Shown here piece after piece: positions 35,665 to 48,897 of a DNA stretch of 64,000 nt. The notes under the pieces are model-generated. The model made no database searches and had not been told where the DNA came from. It worked only from the letters and a program-made list of their open reading frames with translations. Position numbers and translations under genes: made by a program. The DNA lies in contig CAJFCJ010000014.1 of NCBI GenBank assembly GCA_904063045.1, forward strand, positions 1,733,643 through 1,797,642, given 5' to 3'. Every line of letters begins with the position of its first letter. Within the stretch, counting starts at the first letter, position 1. The DNA is from Dimorphilus gyrociliatus (Eukaryota > Annelida > Polychaeta > Dinophilidae).

Positions 35665-38600
35665 ATGGATATCGTGGATACAGCTTCGCTATTCGAATAT
35701 ATCCAAGTTGGACAAGGAGAAGAGAGAGACATGCAGTCCTATGGTTTGGAACAGTTGTGCATGTTGCTATTAATGGCTGATAATGTCGACAGGGTTTTCG
35801 AAAAGTAAGAGCATTACTATTGATTTTCTATCATTTCAGAGAAAATTTTACGCATATAGTTCTCAGCATTTAAAGATTAATTAAAAATATAATCCTTTAA
35901 CGTTGTTTTCTTCATATTAACTTCTGAGTCACTGCCTTCTGGAGCTTTGCTATACTACTCTTCAGTATGATTATTGATCTCAGTTTATTACTGCTGAATA
36001 TTTGACCGCTGCATTTCCGATTTTAAACGGATTGCATGTAAACAACCGTTTGCGTCTGTTCTACACTTTGTCTGTGTTTTTTGACCTGAGTTATGTTTAC
36101 TATATATTGCCCTAAATTCTAGACCAGCGTCTTTGTAATTTAATTAACAGATAGTATTTTGGGATTTTCATTGAAAACAGTTAGGTGTTACATCTTACTT
36201 GAAAATAGTAATAAGTATTTAGCGTAGGTGTCAATTTACTCGTTCATAAGGATGTTATTCAATTATATATGTAATAGAAAAAGAAGTTAAAAATATTTAG
36301 CGAGAATATTTACCCTAAATAGCTTATACTCGAACAATATTTGTATAAAATTAAAGAAAAAGGCTACCCTTTATATTTACAAAACAAAACTAAGATAAAC
36401 AGATGTCCCAATTGAAATTTGACCCTGAATGTGAATATCTACAATCTGGATATGTTCACAGTCTACTATTCAAAGTTCGATTTAGTTGAAAGTTTAATTA
36501 ACGCTTATAATTTATTTGTATTTAGATTAGAATGCCAATTCCATTAGGGTTAGTAACTAAACCCCTTAAAATAGCTACCCTAACAAAGTAAAGCACTAAT
36601 CCGTAAATTCTGGTTTGTTTTACAGAAATTTAAATGTTCTCAGTTTTAAAAATTCCTAGATTCATATAAAAGGTTAAATATTAGACTTGGTTTACGAATT
36701 TTATTTTTTGATTTTAGCTCTTTGTTTTTATATAATACTATTCGAGATACCAAATTTCCTTTTTAAACAATCTGGGCCACCTCCAAAGCTTATTAACGAA
36801 AATAAATAAGCGTACAACAATAAACAATGAAAAGAATTGATTTTTCCATTCCATTTGATTGTTCGTTTCAAAACCATTGAAGTTTTTAACTTTTAGCATT
36901 ATGAACTTATCTTTAAGTATTTTATTAGCTTTTAATTTTAAATATTCCTTCTTTTACTTTTCAGAGTACCACCACGTCAATTCATACCTCCGCTATGCAA
37001 CATCTTCTTAGACGAAACAGCACCCGATAGTATATTGGAAATAGCAGCGAGAGCTCTAACCTATTTTTTGGATATATCTCAAGAATGTACAAAACGCATA
37101 ACACAAGTACAAGGAGCCGTTAAAGCTATATGTAATCGATTAGTCGTCGTTGAAATTAGTGAACGGATCAGTAAAGACTTAGTGGAACAGTGTATAAAAG
37201 TTTTGGAACATATTTGTGTTAGAGAATGTGGAGCCGTTTTTGAGGCAGGAGGTTTGAATTGCGTGCTAACTTTTATCAGAGAGTATGGGAGTCAGGTGAG
37301 ATATTTTAATGCTTCAAATGTGTTTATTTAACGTTTATAAAAAATATAACAAAATGGACATTTAAAGAGATTCTCTCAAACAATAATTATGCTATCAATT
37401 ACTATTAAAGAATAACACAGTGTGGCTCGAAAGAGGTTATTAAAACAATCAAGTCAACCTAATGTGCAAAGATTTTCTAGTACAAACTACACTCCCTTTC
37501 ACCACGGAGATAACCTTGACTTATCAATTGAAACCTCAATTAAAATCGACCAGACTAAAATTTAACATAATTATATGGAATATAATATTATATGTATATA
37601 TATATATATATATATGAAATCGAGTGACCTGGAAACTTTATTGATTTTAGATATAGTTCCATTATTGTAGTCTTGATAATTTGCAAATTACTTTTAATCA
37701 TACAAAACTATTAAAACAGTCTTTATCAAGCAAGAACATCTAACATTATAACTAAATCTTTTTACGCATTTCACCTAAAGGTCTATAAAGACACATTGAA
37801 CTCCGCTATGAATGTTGTTTCACGTCTATGCACCAAAATGGAAGCTCAGGACAACTCATTAGAATGCTGTGTCGACAATTTATCAGTACTATTGAAACAT
37901 GATGATGCGATGGTTTCTGACGGTGCACTGCGTTGTTTCGCATCTTTAGCCGATAGATTTGCTCGAAGAGATGTTGACCCTGCCCCGTTAGCTGCCAAAG
38001 GCCTAAAGGATTACCTTGTATCAAAATTATCAAATTGTGGTAAAGGTCATCATCTTCCATTATCAACCGCTCCATCAGGCTTAGGGGGCTCAACTTCAGA
38101 CAATTCAAAAAACTCCTCAATCTCAACTGTCATATCTCTCTTATCAACTCTATGCAGAGGATCCCCAAAAATTACTCACGACTTGGTTCGATCTGAGTTG
38201 TTGGATGCTATCGAGGTAAACAAAATTTCCTAATAAATTGTTTGACTATAGCTTTCTTTTTTCTCTTGAAGAATGCTTTAAAAGCGGGAGAGAGAACATT
38301 TTTAGACACTCAACGCTTAGTTGACCTTTTGCTAGTTCTTTTATTCGAGGGGAGAACCGCCCTGCCAAAAGCGGCTGCCTCTCAACTTTCCAATATGCGC
38401 AGAATGGATAGCTCCAGTGAGCGTTCTCATCGCCAACTCATTGATTGTATCCGAAGCAAGGACACTGAAGCTCTGGTCGAAGCAATAGAAACGGGTAGTT
38501 TTGAGGTCAATTTTATGGATGATGTTGGTCAAACCCTCTTAAATTGGGCTTCTGCTTTCGGAACACAGGAGATGGTATGTATACTAAAATAACAAACATG

Positions 38601-41600
38601 AAAAACAAAATTAAAAATTGGCTTTTTATCTAACAGGTGGAATTTCTCTGCGAGCGAGGTGGAGATGTAAACCGCGGTCTTCGTTCATCTTCTCTTCACT
38701 ACGCAGCTTGTTTTGGTAGACCTCAAATCGTCAAGGTAATACTATCTTAGGCGATTAATTTAATAAATGAAAATGAGTCATCTTTATTCTAAGAAATTAA
38801 ACAAAGAGTGCAAATTGTAAATCTATAAAAATAAAAAATAAAAAAATCTAGTTCGAGCGAATATATTTGCCTAGCATTCTTGAGAAAAGTAATGATGACT
38901 AGTTATCTGGTTTTTGATAAAGGGATGTGATGATAGTGTCATTCTTGCAAGTTTAGGCCTATCCCATGTGCAGGAAAATCTCATATTAAACAAATATTTT
39001 ATTACTATTTTATGAGCTAAAAATCATTTGTAATCTTATTGATATTCTGTCAAAGTCCTTCTGCAAGTTGTATAAAGAGGCTCCTTATATTCAAATGTTT
39101 TGTACAGACCCTGTTAAGATGGGGCGCAAACCCTGAACTTCGAGATGAAGATGGCAAAACGGCTTTGGACAAGGCACGAGAAAGGTCTGATGAGGGTCAT
39201 CGGGAAGTTATTGCTATTCTTCAAAGCCCTGGAGAACATATGGTGCCAATACAATCTCAATCGTCAGGCCAAGCTGCCCCGGCAGCCAAACATAACAACA
39301 CACCTGTGCTATCAACTCCAGCAAGTGGAACCACACCAGCAACTAGTCAACCTCATACTCCACCAATGGAAGAGTCAGATGGGGAAATAGGAAGTGAAGC
39401 AGCCGTTCAGCCAGTTTCTTCCTCCGTAAGCATTAGAGTATTAATAAATTTTCTCAGCTATAACATTTTTGACTATTTTAGGGAGCTCAGCTCGAATCTA
39501 AATCAGAGGAAGTGGAAAACGAACTCAAGGAATCTGAAAAAGATAAAGGAGACCCAGAAATTGCTCCAGTATTCGTCTCAAAGCTTTTACCAGTTTTTGC
39601 TCATGTATATCATTCAACTATGGTTCATTCGGTTAGGAAAGCAAGTTTTGCTCAAATTCGTAAAATGATACACTACTGCGAAAGTCGACTATTGGAAGAA
39701 ATTGCATCGAAAAATAATTTTGCATCTCAAATAGTAGAAGTTATCGCAAATGTTTTGGACGGAGATGACGATGATAGCCATATGGTTGCTCTTCATATCA
39801 TAGCAGATGTTTCAAAAAAGAGTAAGGATGTCTTTTTGGATAATTTTGCAAGATTAGGAGTTTTGACCATGGTTCAAAGCCTAGCTTCAAAGTCAGTAAC
39901 GGGTAAAGAAGGGGATGGTAAATCCAATCAGGTAACTAGAAATGTTTCTTCTAAAACTTAGAAATATTTATGCATCTGTCATACTCTATATACTTTTTAT
40001 ATAAAAGATACGTTAACGACTCCTTCCTCTTAGTGTAATAATGTAACACTTTCAGAAGGATATAGTTGGAGAAGAAGCTACACCGAATCCCGCTGATGAT
40101 GCTAAAGAAATTCATTTGGGTAAACCCTATCACTGGAAAGGATGGAATTTTGTCAGAAGTCGCGACTGTCTCTACATTTTCTCAGAATCTGCTGCCTTAG
40201 AACTATCAAATGGTTCTAACGGATGGTTTCGCTTTTATATGGACAATAAAGTTTCTACTATGTACTCAAGCGGAAGTCCCGAAAATCACTCTGAATCAGC
40301 ACATCCAAAGGCGGAATACCTGGAAAAGTTAATGAAAGCAAAAAGCAACGTGAAAGCGAACAGTATTTCTCAATCAATTCTTTCTGCCTCAGAATCGCCG
40401 AAGTTATCTGTTGGAAATTGGCATTTAGTAACTAAAACCGAAATGAATAGTAGTACATTGTGTGTGCAAAATGTTGAAGGACAATCGCAGTCAACTTATT
40501 TAAAAGACGATATGTCAGGCTTTATTTTCGAATCCAATAGAGGTTCCAAGCATTTGTTTATAGCTGAGAATCCTATTCAAGAAGATATTGCGGGTGGTTG
40601 GACTACAACTAAAAAGACAACCACCTTCAGATCCAAATTAGAAGAGTTTAAACTAGGAGTGTTTGCATTTGCTAGAGAAGTTTATGATGAACATCTAAAA
40701 GAAGCCGAGAGCTTGCAGCGAGGGGCTATGGCTCAGCTTTTGTCTGTTGTCGACACAATGGATAGCTTATGCTCCGAAGCGGATGCCAAAGTGAGTGAAA
40801 GAATTAATTATTAATTCTCTTTTAGTTTAAAACTGCTACCCTTCTGTTATTCAACAAAAATTATAATATTTTACTATTAGTAATAACAATATACTGACTG
40901 TCCATATTTTATACTAGAAGAAAACAAACGATCAATGGAAGAAAAAAATGGAAATGACCCTGGAGGAATTAGCAGAGTTATTAAAAAATGAGCATACTTT
41001 GTCGTCTTATGAGGTGCATACAAGCCATCTCGTTAAAGTTTTATTGAAATTTTTCAAGGTAACTACAATATTTTTTTTACAATGACTCTTTTTATTTGAG
41101 GGTATACGTAAAAATAGTCGGTAACAATGTAAGCCATCGGTTTTATGATGATAAAAAGATAGTTTACTATATCAATCAAAAATTAAAAGACCGGAAAAAA
41201 CAGCTGGGTTTCCTTTTAATTTTTATTAAGCGTGGTTTGAAAGGTGCCTATATTACAAAGTTTAGTAATATATTCCACATAGATCGCGCAAAATTAACGA
41301 TTGCCAAGCCGAAAGCGGAGTGAATTAAATTAAAGATAAACTCGCTCGCTTAGCGATACTATTGAACATTAATTAAAGAGTTTTTTTTCAACAGTTGCAA
41401 AATAATTCATCAATTGAAGTGTTCAAGGATGTTTTTAAAGACACCGAAGTCGATGGCCAACCGACTTCACCGTGCGTATCTCTAGTCCGAAAATTAATCG
41501 CTGTATTGGAACTAATTGAGAAACTAATTATTCATCAATATGATTCTGTGGGTTCTGGCTATGCTTTACAAAGTCTTACAAGACGGCTACGCTTCAAGCT

Positions 41601-44600
41601 TGAAAGGCACCCTGAAGAAAAAATGTTATTTGAAAGAACAGGGAGGAATTTGAAAATGGAGCCCCTATGCTCGGTTGAAACACTGGAGAAATATTTACTA
41701 AAGATGCTAGCTCAACAATGGTATGATCATGATAGGTGCAACTTCACTTTTGTCAAACTCATTAAGGAAAAAAAGAGAGAATTTGTGCATGAAACTGACT
41801 TTGATGAGAATGGTCTTATTTATTGGATTGGCAGTAATGCCAAAACAACTGAATGGGGTAATCCAGGAATGTACAGTCTCGTAAATGTTTTTTGCTCAGA
41901 GGGAAAAAAGATTTCCTACGGAAAAGTATACGATTTGTTGAATCGAGATTCTCAGCCATTAAACTGTCACACTAGTGACGACAGGTTAGTTTGATTTTTT
42001 CATTCATTTACAGTTATATTGAGAGAAAAACTAAATTGATAGGTTGATTTTTTTTTGTGAACATCTTTTTAAGTTTTCGTATGAATATAAAATTTACTTG
42101 AATGCACTTAGATTACCAGAAAAAACATTACATAGAATCCTTTTCACGCTCTTTTATGTGCACAAAAAGTTCACTGACAGTAAAAACATCGAAATTTAGT
42201 TCATTAGTTGCACTCGTTGTACTCATAAAGAGGCGTTTACACCGGAAGAGCTTAAGTGCAGCTAGAGCCATTGCTAAAGTGATTTTTCTTATTAACGAAA
42301 TATTTCGTCTGGTAAAATCTGAAAAAATTCTAGATGCAATTTAGATTTAGTTGTATTTTTCTATGTAACGCTGTACTGCGATGGCCTAAGTGCATAAAAA
42401 TTAATATATATATATATATAAATTTATATTAGTATATATTTATATATATAGGTTATATATAGATTGTAAACAAAGTATGCGTTCTAACACATCAGAATTA
42501 CGTACACCAAAATACCGTATTGGTTAAAGAAGATTCAAATTCACCTATTTTCAGACGAGCTTGGTTCCAAATTGATTTAGGAGTGTCTATAATACCAACT
42601 TGCTATACTCTACGCCACTCTCGTGGATTCAATCAAGGAAGTGCACCAAGATATTGGAAATTTCAAGTTTCTAAAGACGGTAACACTTGGGTGACTCTAT
42701 ATAGTCATGAAAATGATACTGCTCTTAATGAAGAAGGATCAACAGCCTCTTGGCCACTAGAATGTCCAGAAGAGAAGATTGGATATCGTTTTGTTAAGCT
42801 CCAACAAGTTGGACCGAACAGCAATGGAAATTCTTATCGACTATCTCTAAGCGGCTTTGAAATTTATGGAACTGTTACTGGTGTCTTTGATGACATTAGT
42901 AAAAGTGCAAAGGATTTTGATCAGTCTAAAAAGCAAAAAAGACTTGCAAGAACAAACGTTAGTTATACTGTATAATCTCTAACAGAACTTGTTCTAAAAA
43001 GTTTTTTAAATTACAGATCTTGAAACAGTTAATGCCTGGAGCTAGAGTTGTTAGAGGTCTTGATTGGAAATGGAAAGATCAGGATCACGAGAAAGGACAC
43101 GATTCTGAAGAAAGTTGTGTCAGCAAGGAGGGAACAGTTCTCAGCGAACTACATAATGGTTGGGTGGATGTTTCTTGGGATTGTGGTACTTCAAATTCAT
43201 ATAGAATGGGAGCTGAAGGAAAATTCGATTTGATTTTAGCACCTTCCCATGATCCATCAAAATTAGTTAGAGGCGGTGCTGTTGGTGGAACGTCAGGATT
43301 GCCAAATCAAATTCCTGGGAGCCACACTGAAAGTAACAAAAATAAAGTTTGTCTCCTTACTTCTAAAAAGAGCACATCAACACCAACCCTAAACGAAACG
43401 AATGCGGAACAACAAGCTTCGGCTTTGGCTGTGTCTGATGGAAATATCTCTAATGAAATTCGATCAGTAAGTAGTTTTTCTAAATTTTAAATTTAAAAAA
43501 ATACATTTTTGGTGATATATAGACAGCAGAAAAGCTGACAGAAGGTCTTGTGTCTATGGCCAATGCTGAAAATCTGGACGTATCGAATGATTCATCTTCT
43601 GCCGTTAGCGCGCCTGAAATGGCCGAGGCGGGAAATGCTTCTGGAAACATGCAAGAATCCGGAAACGAAGACACAGCTGGTCAATTAAGCGTCAGCGTTC
43701 CTAACTTATCAGAACAACAGCAGTTTGATGCCGCCCATCTATTTGAATCATTTGCTTCAGCAGCGAGAAGAAATTTTAGTCTGTCTAATGCAAGAAATGC
43801 AACTGATGACCTTATGCGTTTAATGTTCAGTAATGGCCAACTAAATCCAGGTCAACTATTATCATCCGCCCAGAGTTTTCCTAGTTTGCAGCCAAATGTG
43901 TCAACAATACCACAATCCAGTGGCGGAAATACTAGAGCAACTGCCACATGTAATCACTTGGCAGCGTTTTCCCAAGCTTTAACCTGTAGTATAACAGAAA
44001 GTGATAATGATTTACTAGATATGAGTAGAGCAAGACACTTGCTTGCTGAATTTGATGATGATGATCTAGCTGCAATGGACGAAGAAGACCAAGAAGATGA
44101 CTGCCCATCGCATGAGGATTACGGTTAGAATTTCTGTTTCTTATTACATTACTCTATCATGTTCTATGATTATAGATACGATGATGGATGAGGACGACGA
44201 CGACGATGAAGATGAATTAGAACAGTTTATTGGACCTCCATCAACAATAACATCACGTAAACAATGGGATGATGATTTTGTTTTAAAATCAGCCTTTTCG
44301 GCCTTGATACCTGCCTTTGATCCTCGTCCCGGTCGGACAAATGTACCTCAAATTCAAGATTTTCTTATTCCACCCCCCGTGGGTAATAGCGAAATATCGT
44401 CACCCCCGTCAAATATCGAACATTTAACATCGACTGAACCAAAAGTCTCCCTTAAATTAACTGTAAAAGGCCCAAGTTTACCTGGTTTTAAGGACAATGA
44501 GATAGTCTTGAATCGAAAATCGGACTCAATTTTTAAATATCTTCATAAGCTAATATTGAAAAGTTCCTGTGGTATATCAAACTCGTTATCAAAGACAGAT

Positions 44601-47600
44601 CGCTTGAAGAAAATCTGGGAGCCTACTTTCACGTAAGAAATTAGTATAAGAATTTTAACATAAAAGTAACACTTCTTGTTTATACAGAATCATATACAGT
44701 CGGATATCTGCTGAAGACAAACAGGTCAGTTTTTTTTTTCTTTTATACCTTTTCTTATCCAAATGTCTCACGTTATGTCGTGGCTGATGTAGAAAGAATT
44801 TTTGTACTTTTTTCTTCAGTGCTTTTTAATGCGCTAAATCTCGTTTACTTTTTTCGCTAACTGCTTTGTGAAAAAAAATATTTATTTTTTTTCTTTTCCC
44901 CCAACAATTGTATCTAAAGTTGGCTGAATTACAAAAATTATACATATACTTAGACATAACTATTTTACGTTAAGCATTTTATTTGAAATTTTACATATTT
45001 TGTGAAAGTTGTTCATCGTTAATCATTTTAAATAATTCATAAATGAGCTTGTTTAATTCCATTTGCATGAAACATCGTAAAATCTAAATTCATGTACTTT
45101 TTAATGCTATTTTAATTTACATTTATTTTTAGCTTAATTGACTTAAATTTCTGTATAAAGTTTTAATAGCTGGAGATTTTTATCATATGCATAATTTCTC
45201 TCTATAGCAAAAATATCAGCGAATAATAGCTATTATATCTTTAAAAATGATTTTTTTTTCTTATTGATAAGGTTTTATGATGAGATTTTTTTCTGCAATT
45301 GGTTAATCATATTCGTTAAAAAGTAATGTGCTAAAATTTTGTTTACGTACTAAGTTTCCGTCTATTGCTTGTTTTAATCTTTTACTTTCTTGAGTGAAAA
45401 TTTCAGTAGAATCTAAAATCTAGTGGCATGATGAATTTACAGCATGCAATTACCTGCTCTGAACACAATTGAGAAACGAAATGAACATATTCTTTAAAGC
45501 TTGAAGTCGCTTTGCTTGAAGCACAGCATGATATTAGATATTTATTATATTCTAATAATACTTAAAGTTCTAATGTCAGTTTCTCTACTACTCTGCTGAT
45601 TTATTTATTAATACGTTCAATCTCAAGGGGTTTCACCAGAAATGAAAAGTCTTTAAAATATAGTAGTAGATGTGTATTTAGAAAAGACAACTAAGAATTT
45701 CACGAGTCCATCGCATGTAGAATGTATATCTTCAGAATGAAGCTGGGCGCTCAACTCTGAGGTGGACGACCGAAGAGGTTGATCGAAAGCTTAATGAAGG
45801 AGAAATTCAACGTTATGACGTTGTAGAGTATTTAAAGACTCACTGTTCTAAGGAGTTTATGAAGAGAAACAAACTAACTGGACCATGGAAAACTGTTAAG
45901 AAGACAGTAAATTGTCAAAATCTCGTAAAAATTTACAAGGTGCATTGCAGAAGTGATTGTTTTAGTAGCTTCGTTTGTCGGTCGGAGTTGTACATTCTTC
46001 TATTCCTTTACTATTTAATTCTCAAATTGACAAGAGTTCAATTTGAAAAAAGTATACTAAATATATGCTGTCAATGTTAAATATATACAGTATATATACA
46101 CTATATATACATTATCTAGCATATATGTTATATTGTGTTCTACTCCGACTACTGTTCTGTATTTTTTGATTTTTTCTGTACATTTGATAATTTTATATTA
46201 ATATTATATAGGAGTTTTTAATTATTTAAAAATAGCTTGCAAAATAGGAAGTATTATAAAAAATTGATATTTGCATTTATTTAATACTGTTAAAAAATTT
46301 ATTAACAACTCAACAGCTTAATTAATTTCATTTTAAAAAATGTATATTTGTCTTCAGTACTTGATTTTTGAAGTTGTTCCTTTTTTAGTTATTTAATAAT
46401 CGTTAATCGTTATTAACTAGAAAAAGGAAATATATTAAAATTAACTTTCTTGATTGTTTGTGAAGGCGTGCATATATTTCTATATGTTTGGGTCTTCGAA
46501 AGGAAATCGAAGCATATTTTATTTTCTCAAATTGCTTTTTTGCTAATATATTCTATCCTTACAACAGGAGTTCACGGAAACTGAAGGATCCGACTTACTA
46601 CCCATTAATGATCTACTTCTAGTTGATGACTTTACTACTTCTTCAGAAACTGATGTCCGAAGCGTTGAAGAGGTTTTACAGCTAATTAAGATACTTCATA
46701 AACTCTCGAATAGTGTCTCTCAATTGAATTTGACAAATGAGGAATTGGAATCTCGTAAAATAACTAACAAACTTACGCAACAGCTACACGATAGTGTTGT
46801 TGTAGCATCCTCCTGTTTACCAAATTGGTGTTCGACTCTGTCTTCAAACTGTAGAATATTGTTTCCTTTGGAAAACAGAATGAACTACTTGTACGCTAAC
46901 TGTTTTGGAGTTGAGAGGAGCATAGTTTGGCTGCAATCAAAAAGAGACGCTGTTTTAGAAAGATGGAGGGCTGCTACAGGATCAAGACAACGAGATGATG
47001 CTCACGAAATGCAGATTGGAAGATTGAGACATGATAGAGTAACTATTCCTAGGGATGATGGAAAACTATTTGAGTGGGCTCAACAAGTAATGTTTAAGCA
47101 TGCAAGACTGAAATCAGTTCTCGAAATTGAATTTAAAGACGAAGAAGGAACTGGATTGGGCCCAACATTGGAATTTTATGCACTTATTGCTGCTGAGCTT
47201 CAAAGAAAAGATTTTGGTATGTGGCTCGTCGATGATGATGCCATGGCTAAGGTGAAGCCAGTTCAAGGAGATAAGCCTGTTGGATTTTATGTGCAAAGAA
47301 GTTGTGGATTATTTCCTGCTCCACTACCTCCTAATTGTTCACTCTTGAAGAAAGTTGAAAGATCATTTTTATTTTTGGGAATTGCCCTTGGAAAGTGTCT
47401 TCTAGATTCAAGGCTTATGGATATGCCACTCTCACCAGCATTTTTTAAAGTTCTCTGTGGAGAAGAACTTGACGATAGCGACTTTCTGCATATATATCCC
47501 CACAGAGCGAAGTTTATTCTACAATTGCAGGAATTAAATGAAAAAAGAGAACAAATTTTAAGTAACAAAGAGTACACGGAAGAACAAAAGAAACAAAGTC

Positions 47601-48253
47601 TTTCAGATCTAAAGGTCGGAGAACCTGCAGTTAACCTAGAAGATTTAGGATTAACCTTTTGCTTCAATCCGTCGTCTACATGTTATGATTATGATCATCA
47701 CGAGCTTACGGAAAATGGAAGTCACGTTGCAGTATGTTTAGAAAATGTCGGAGAATATGTTGAAATTGTTAAGGACTTTTGTTTGAATTCTGGTATCAAA
47801 AAACAAGTTGAAGCAGTTAGACGCGGATTTGAATATGTTTTACCAATCTGCAAATTGAATTGTTTCAGTATTTCAGAACTGCAGCTAATGATTTGCGGTG
47901 AACAATCGCCTAATTGGACAAGGGAGGACGTATTAGAGTATTGCGAACCTAAAAATGGATTTGATAAACAATCTGCTACATTTCAACATCTGGCAGCGGT
48001 ACTTGTTGATTTCGAATCAGAGGAGCGAAAGTGGTTCCTACAATTCGTTACTGGCTGTTCGTCCCTTCCTCCTGGTGGTTTGGCCAACCTCAATCCGAGA
48101 TTAACTGTTGTCAAAAAGGATGGAAACGACCATTCTTATCCTTCCGTCAATACTTGTATGCATTATTTGAAACTACCTGAGTATTCTTCCCAAGATGTCC
48201 TAAAAACGCAATTGCTAGCTGCTACGAAGCATAGAGGATTCCACCTTAATTAG
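35665..48253 (+). CDS. HECTD1: HECTD1, HECT-type E3 ubiquitin ligase
   Basis: HECTD1 is a very large ubiquitin ligase. The start at 35665 ([14 protein letters not shown]) aligns with the vertebrate start. Exons, approximately: 35665-35803, 36965-37295, 37781-38214, 38271-38573, 38638-38734, 39110-39424, 39481-39931, 40056-40790, 40919-41059, 41395-41985, 42553-42960, 43018-43468, 43524-44125, 44174-44634, 44687-44724, 45736-45938 and 46568-48253. Domains in order: armadillo-like N-terminus; ankyrin repeats ([18 protein letters not shown] to [13 protein letters not shown]); SUN/F5-8-like domain ([20 protein letters not shown]); MIB/HERC2 domain ([14 protein letters not shown]); acidic linker; C-terminal HECT domain ([21 protein letters not shown]). 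The catalytic cysteine in [12 protein letters not shown] is the codon at 48056-48058. The last residues, GFHLN, are family-typical. Introns here are unusually long for the window (up to about 1.16 kb). The HECT region is shorter than in human. Confidence 0.96.
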
Positions 48254-48897
48254 GAATATTTTTGGAATCGTTTATGAAGAGAATAGTTATTTCGAAAGAG
48301 ACTGTGTAATCCTAAAGACTGATTTTTGCTTTCTCTTCATTGGCGAGATTTTTTTTGCACAGTGTAATTCGGCATTTTTAAGTTTAACTGAAATTTTAGT
48401 CCAGCCGTGTATTATTTTCTGGTTTTTTTCTGCAAACCGAAAATTATTGCGGTCATTACCATATATATATAATATATATATACACTGATCAATTGTACTT
48501 AAAATTTACTCTATTACTATCAAAGGAATGTTGTTAAACATTTTTCTTTATTTAAAAAGAGTGATCACTTCCAATACACAAATTATAGAAACATTTAGCT
48601 CTATCTATTTTTATACTTGTATAATAATATTCATATTCTTAAGAAGTTAAACATAAGACAATTTCTTATTGTTTCTAGTTTTCTATACTTTCTATACTAT
48701 ATATAAAATAAACAATAAATTAATACGTCATAGGATATTCCTAGGATAAAATTAATAACTACATTCTGACCGAGTGTGCATTGTTGATAAGCAATCATGT
48801 GGCTAGTAGATAACGTCTATCATATATATATTAAAAGAAACAGTCCGGCACAAATATCTATAGATCTCAAAAACCAAATGGTGGAAAAAGTAGACTA
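48254..48897. other. Intergenic spacer (HECTD1 3' UTR / ABCA promoter)
   Basis: About 640 bp between two plus-strand genes. AATAAA at about 48707 probably ends HECTD1, and a short TA run lies at 48459-48482. The ABCA promoter should be in the last 190 bp; no clear element was seen. Confidence 0.5.

Noticed and set aside
41096-41323. 75-codon plus-strand frame in a HECTD1 intron
   Set aside because: It has no motif and is bounded by good splice sites whose joining gives the expected HECTD1 sequence. It is treated as an open stretch inside the intron.
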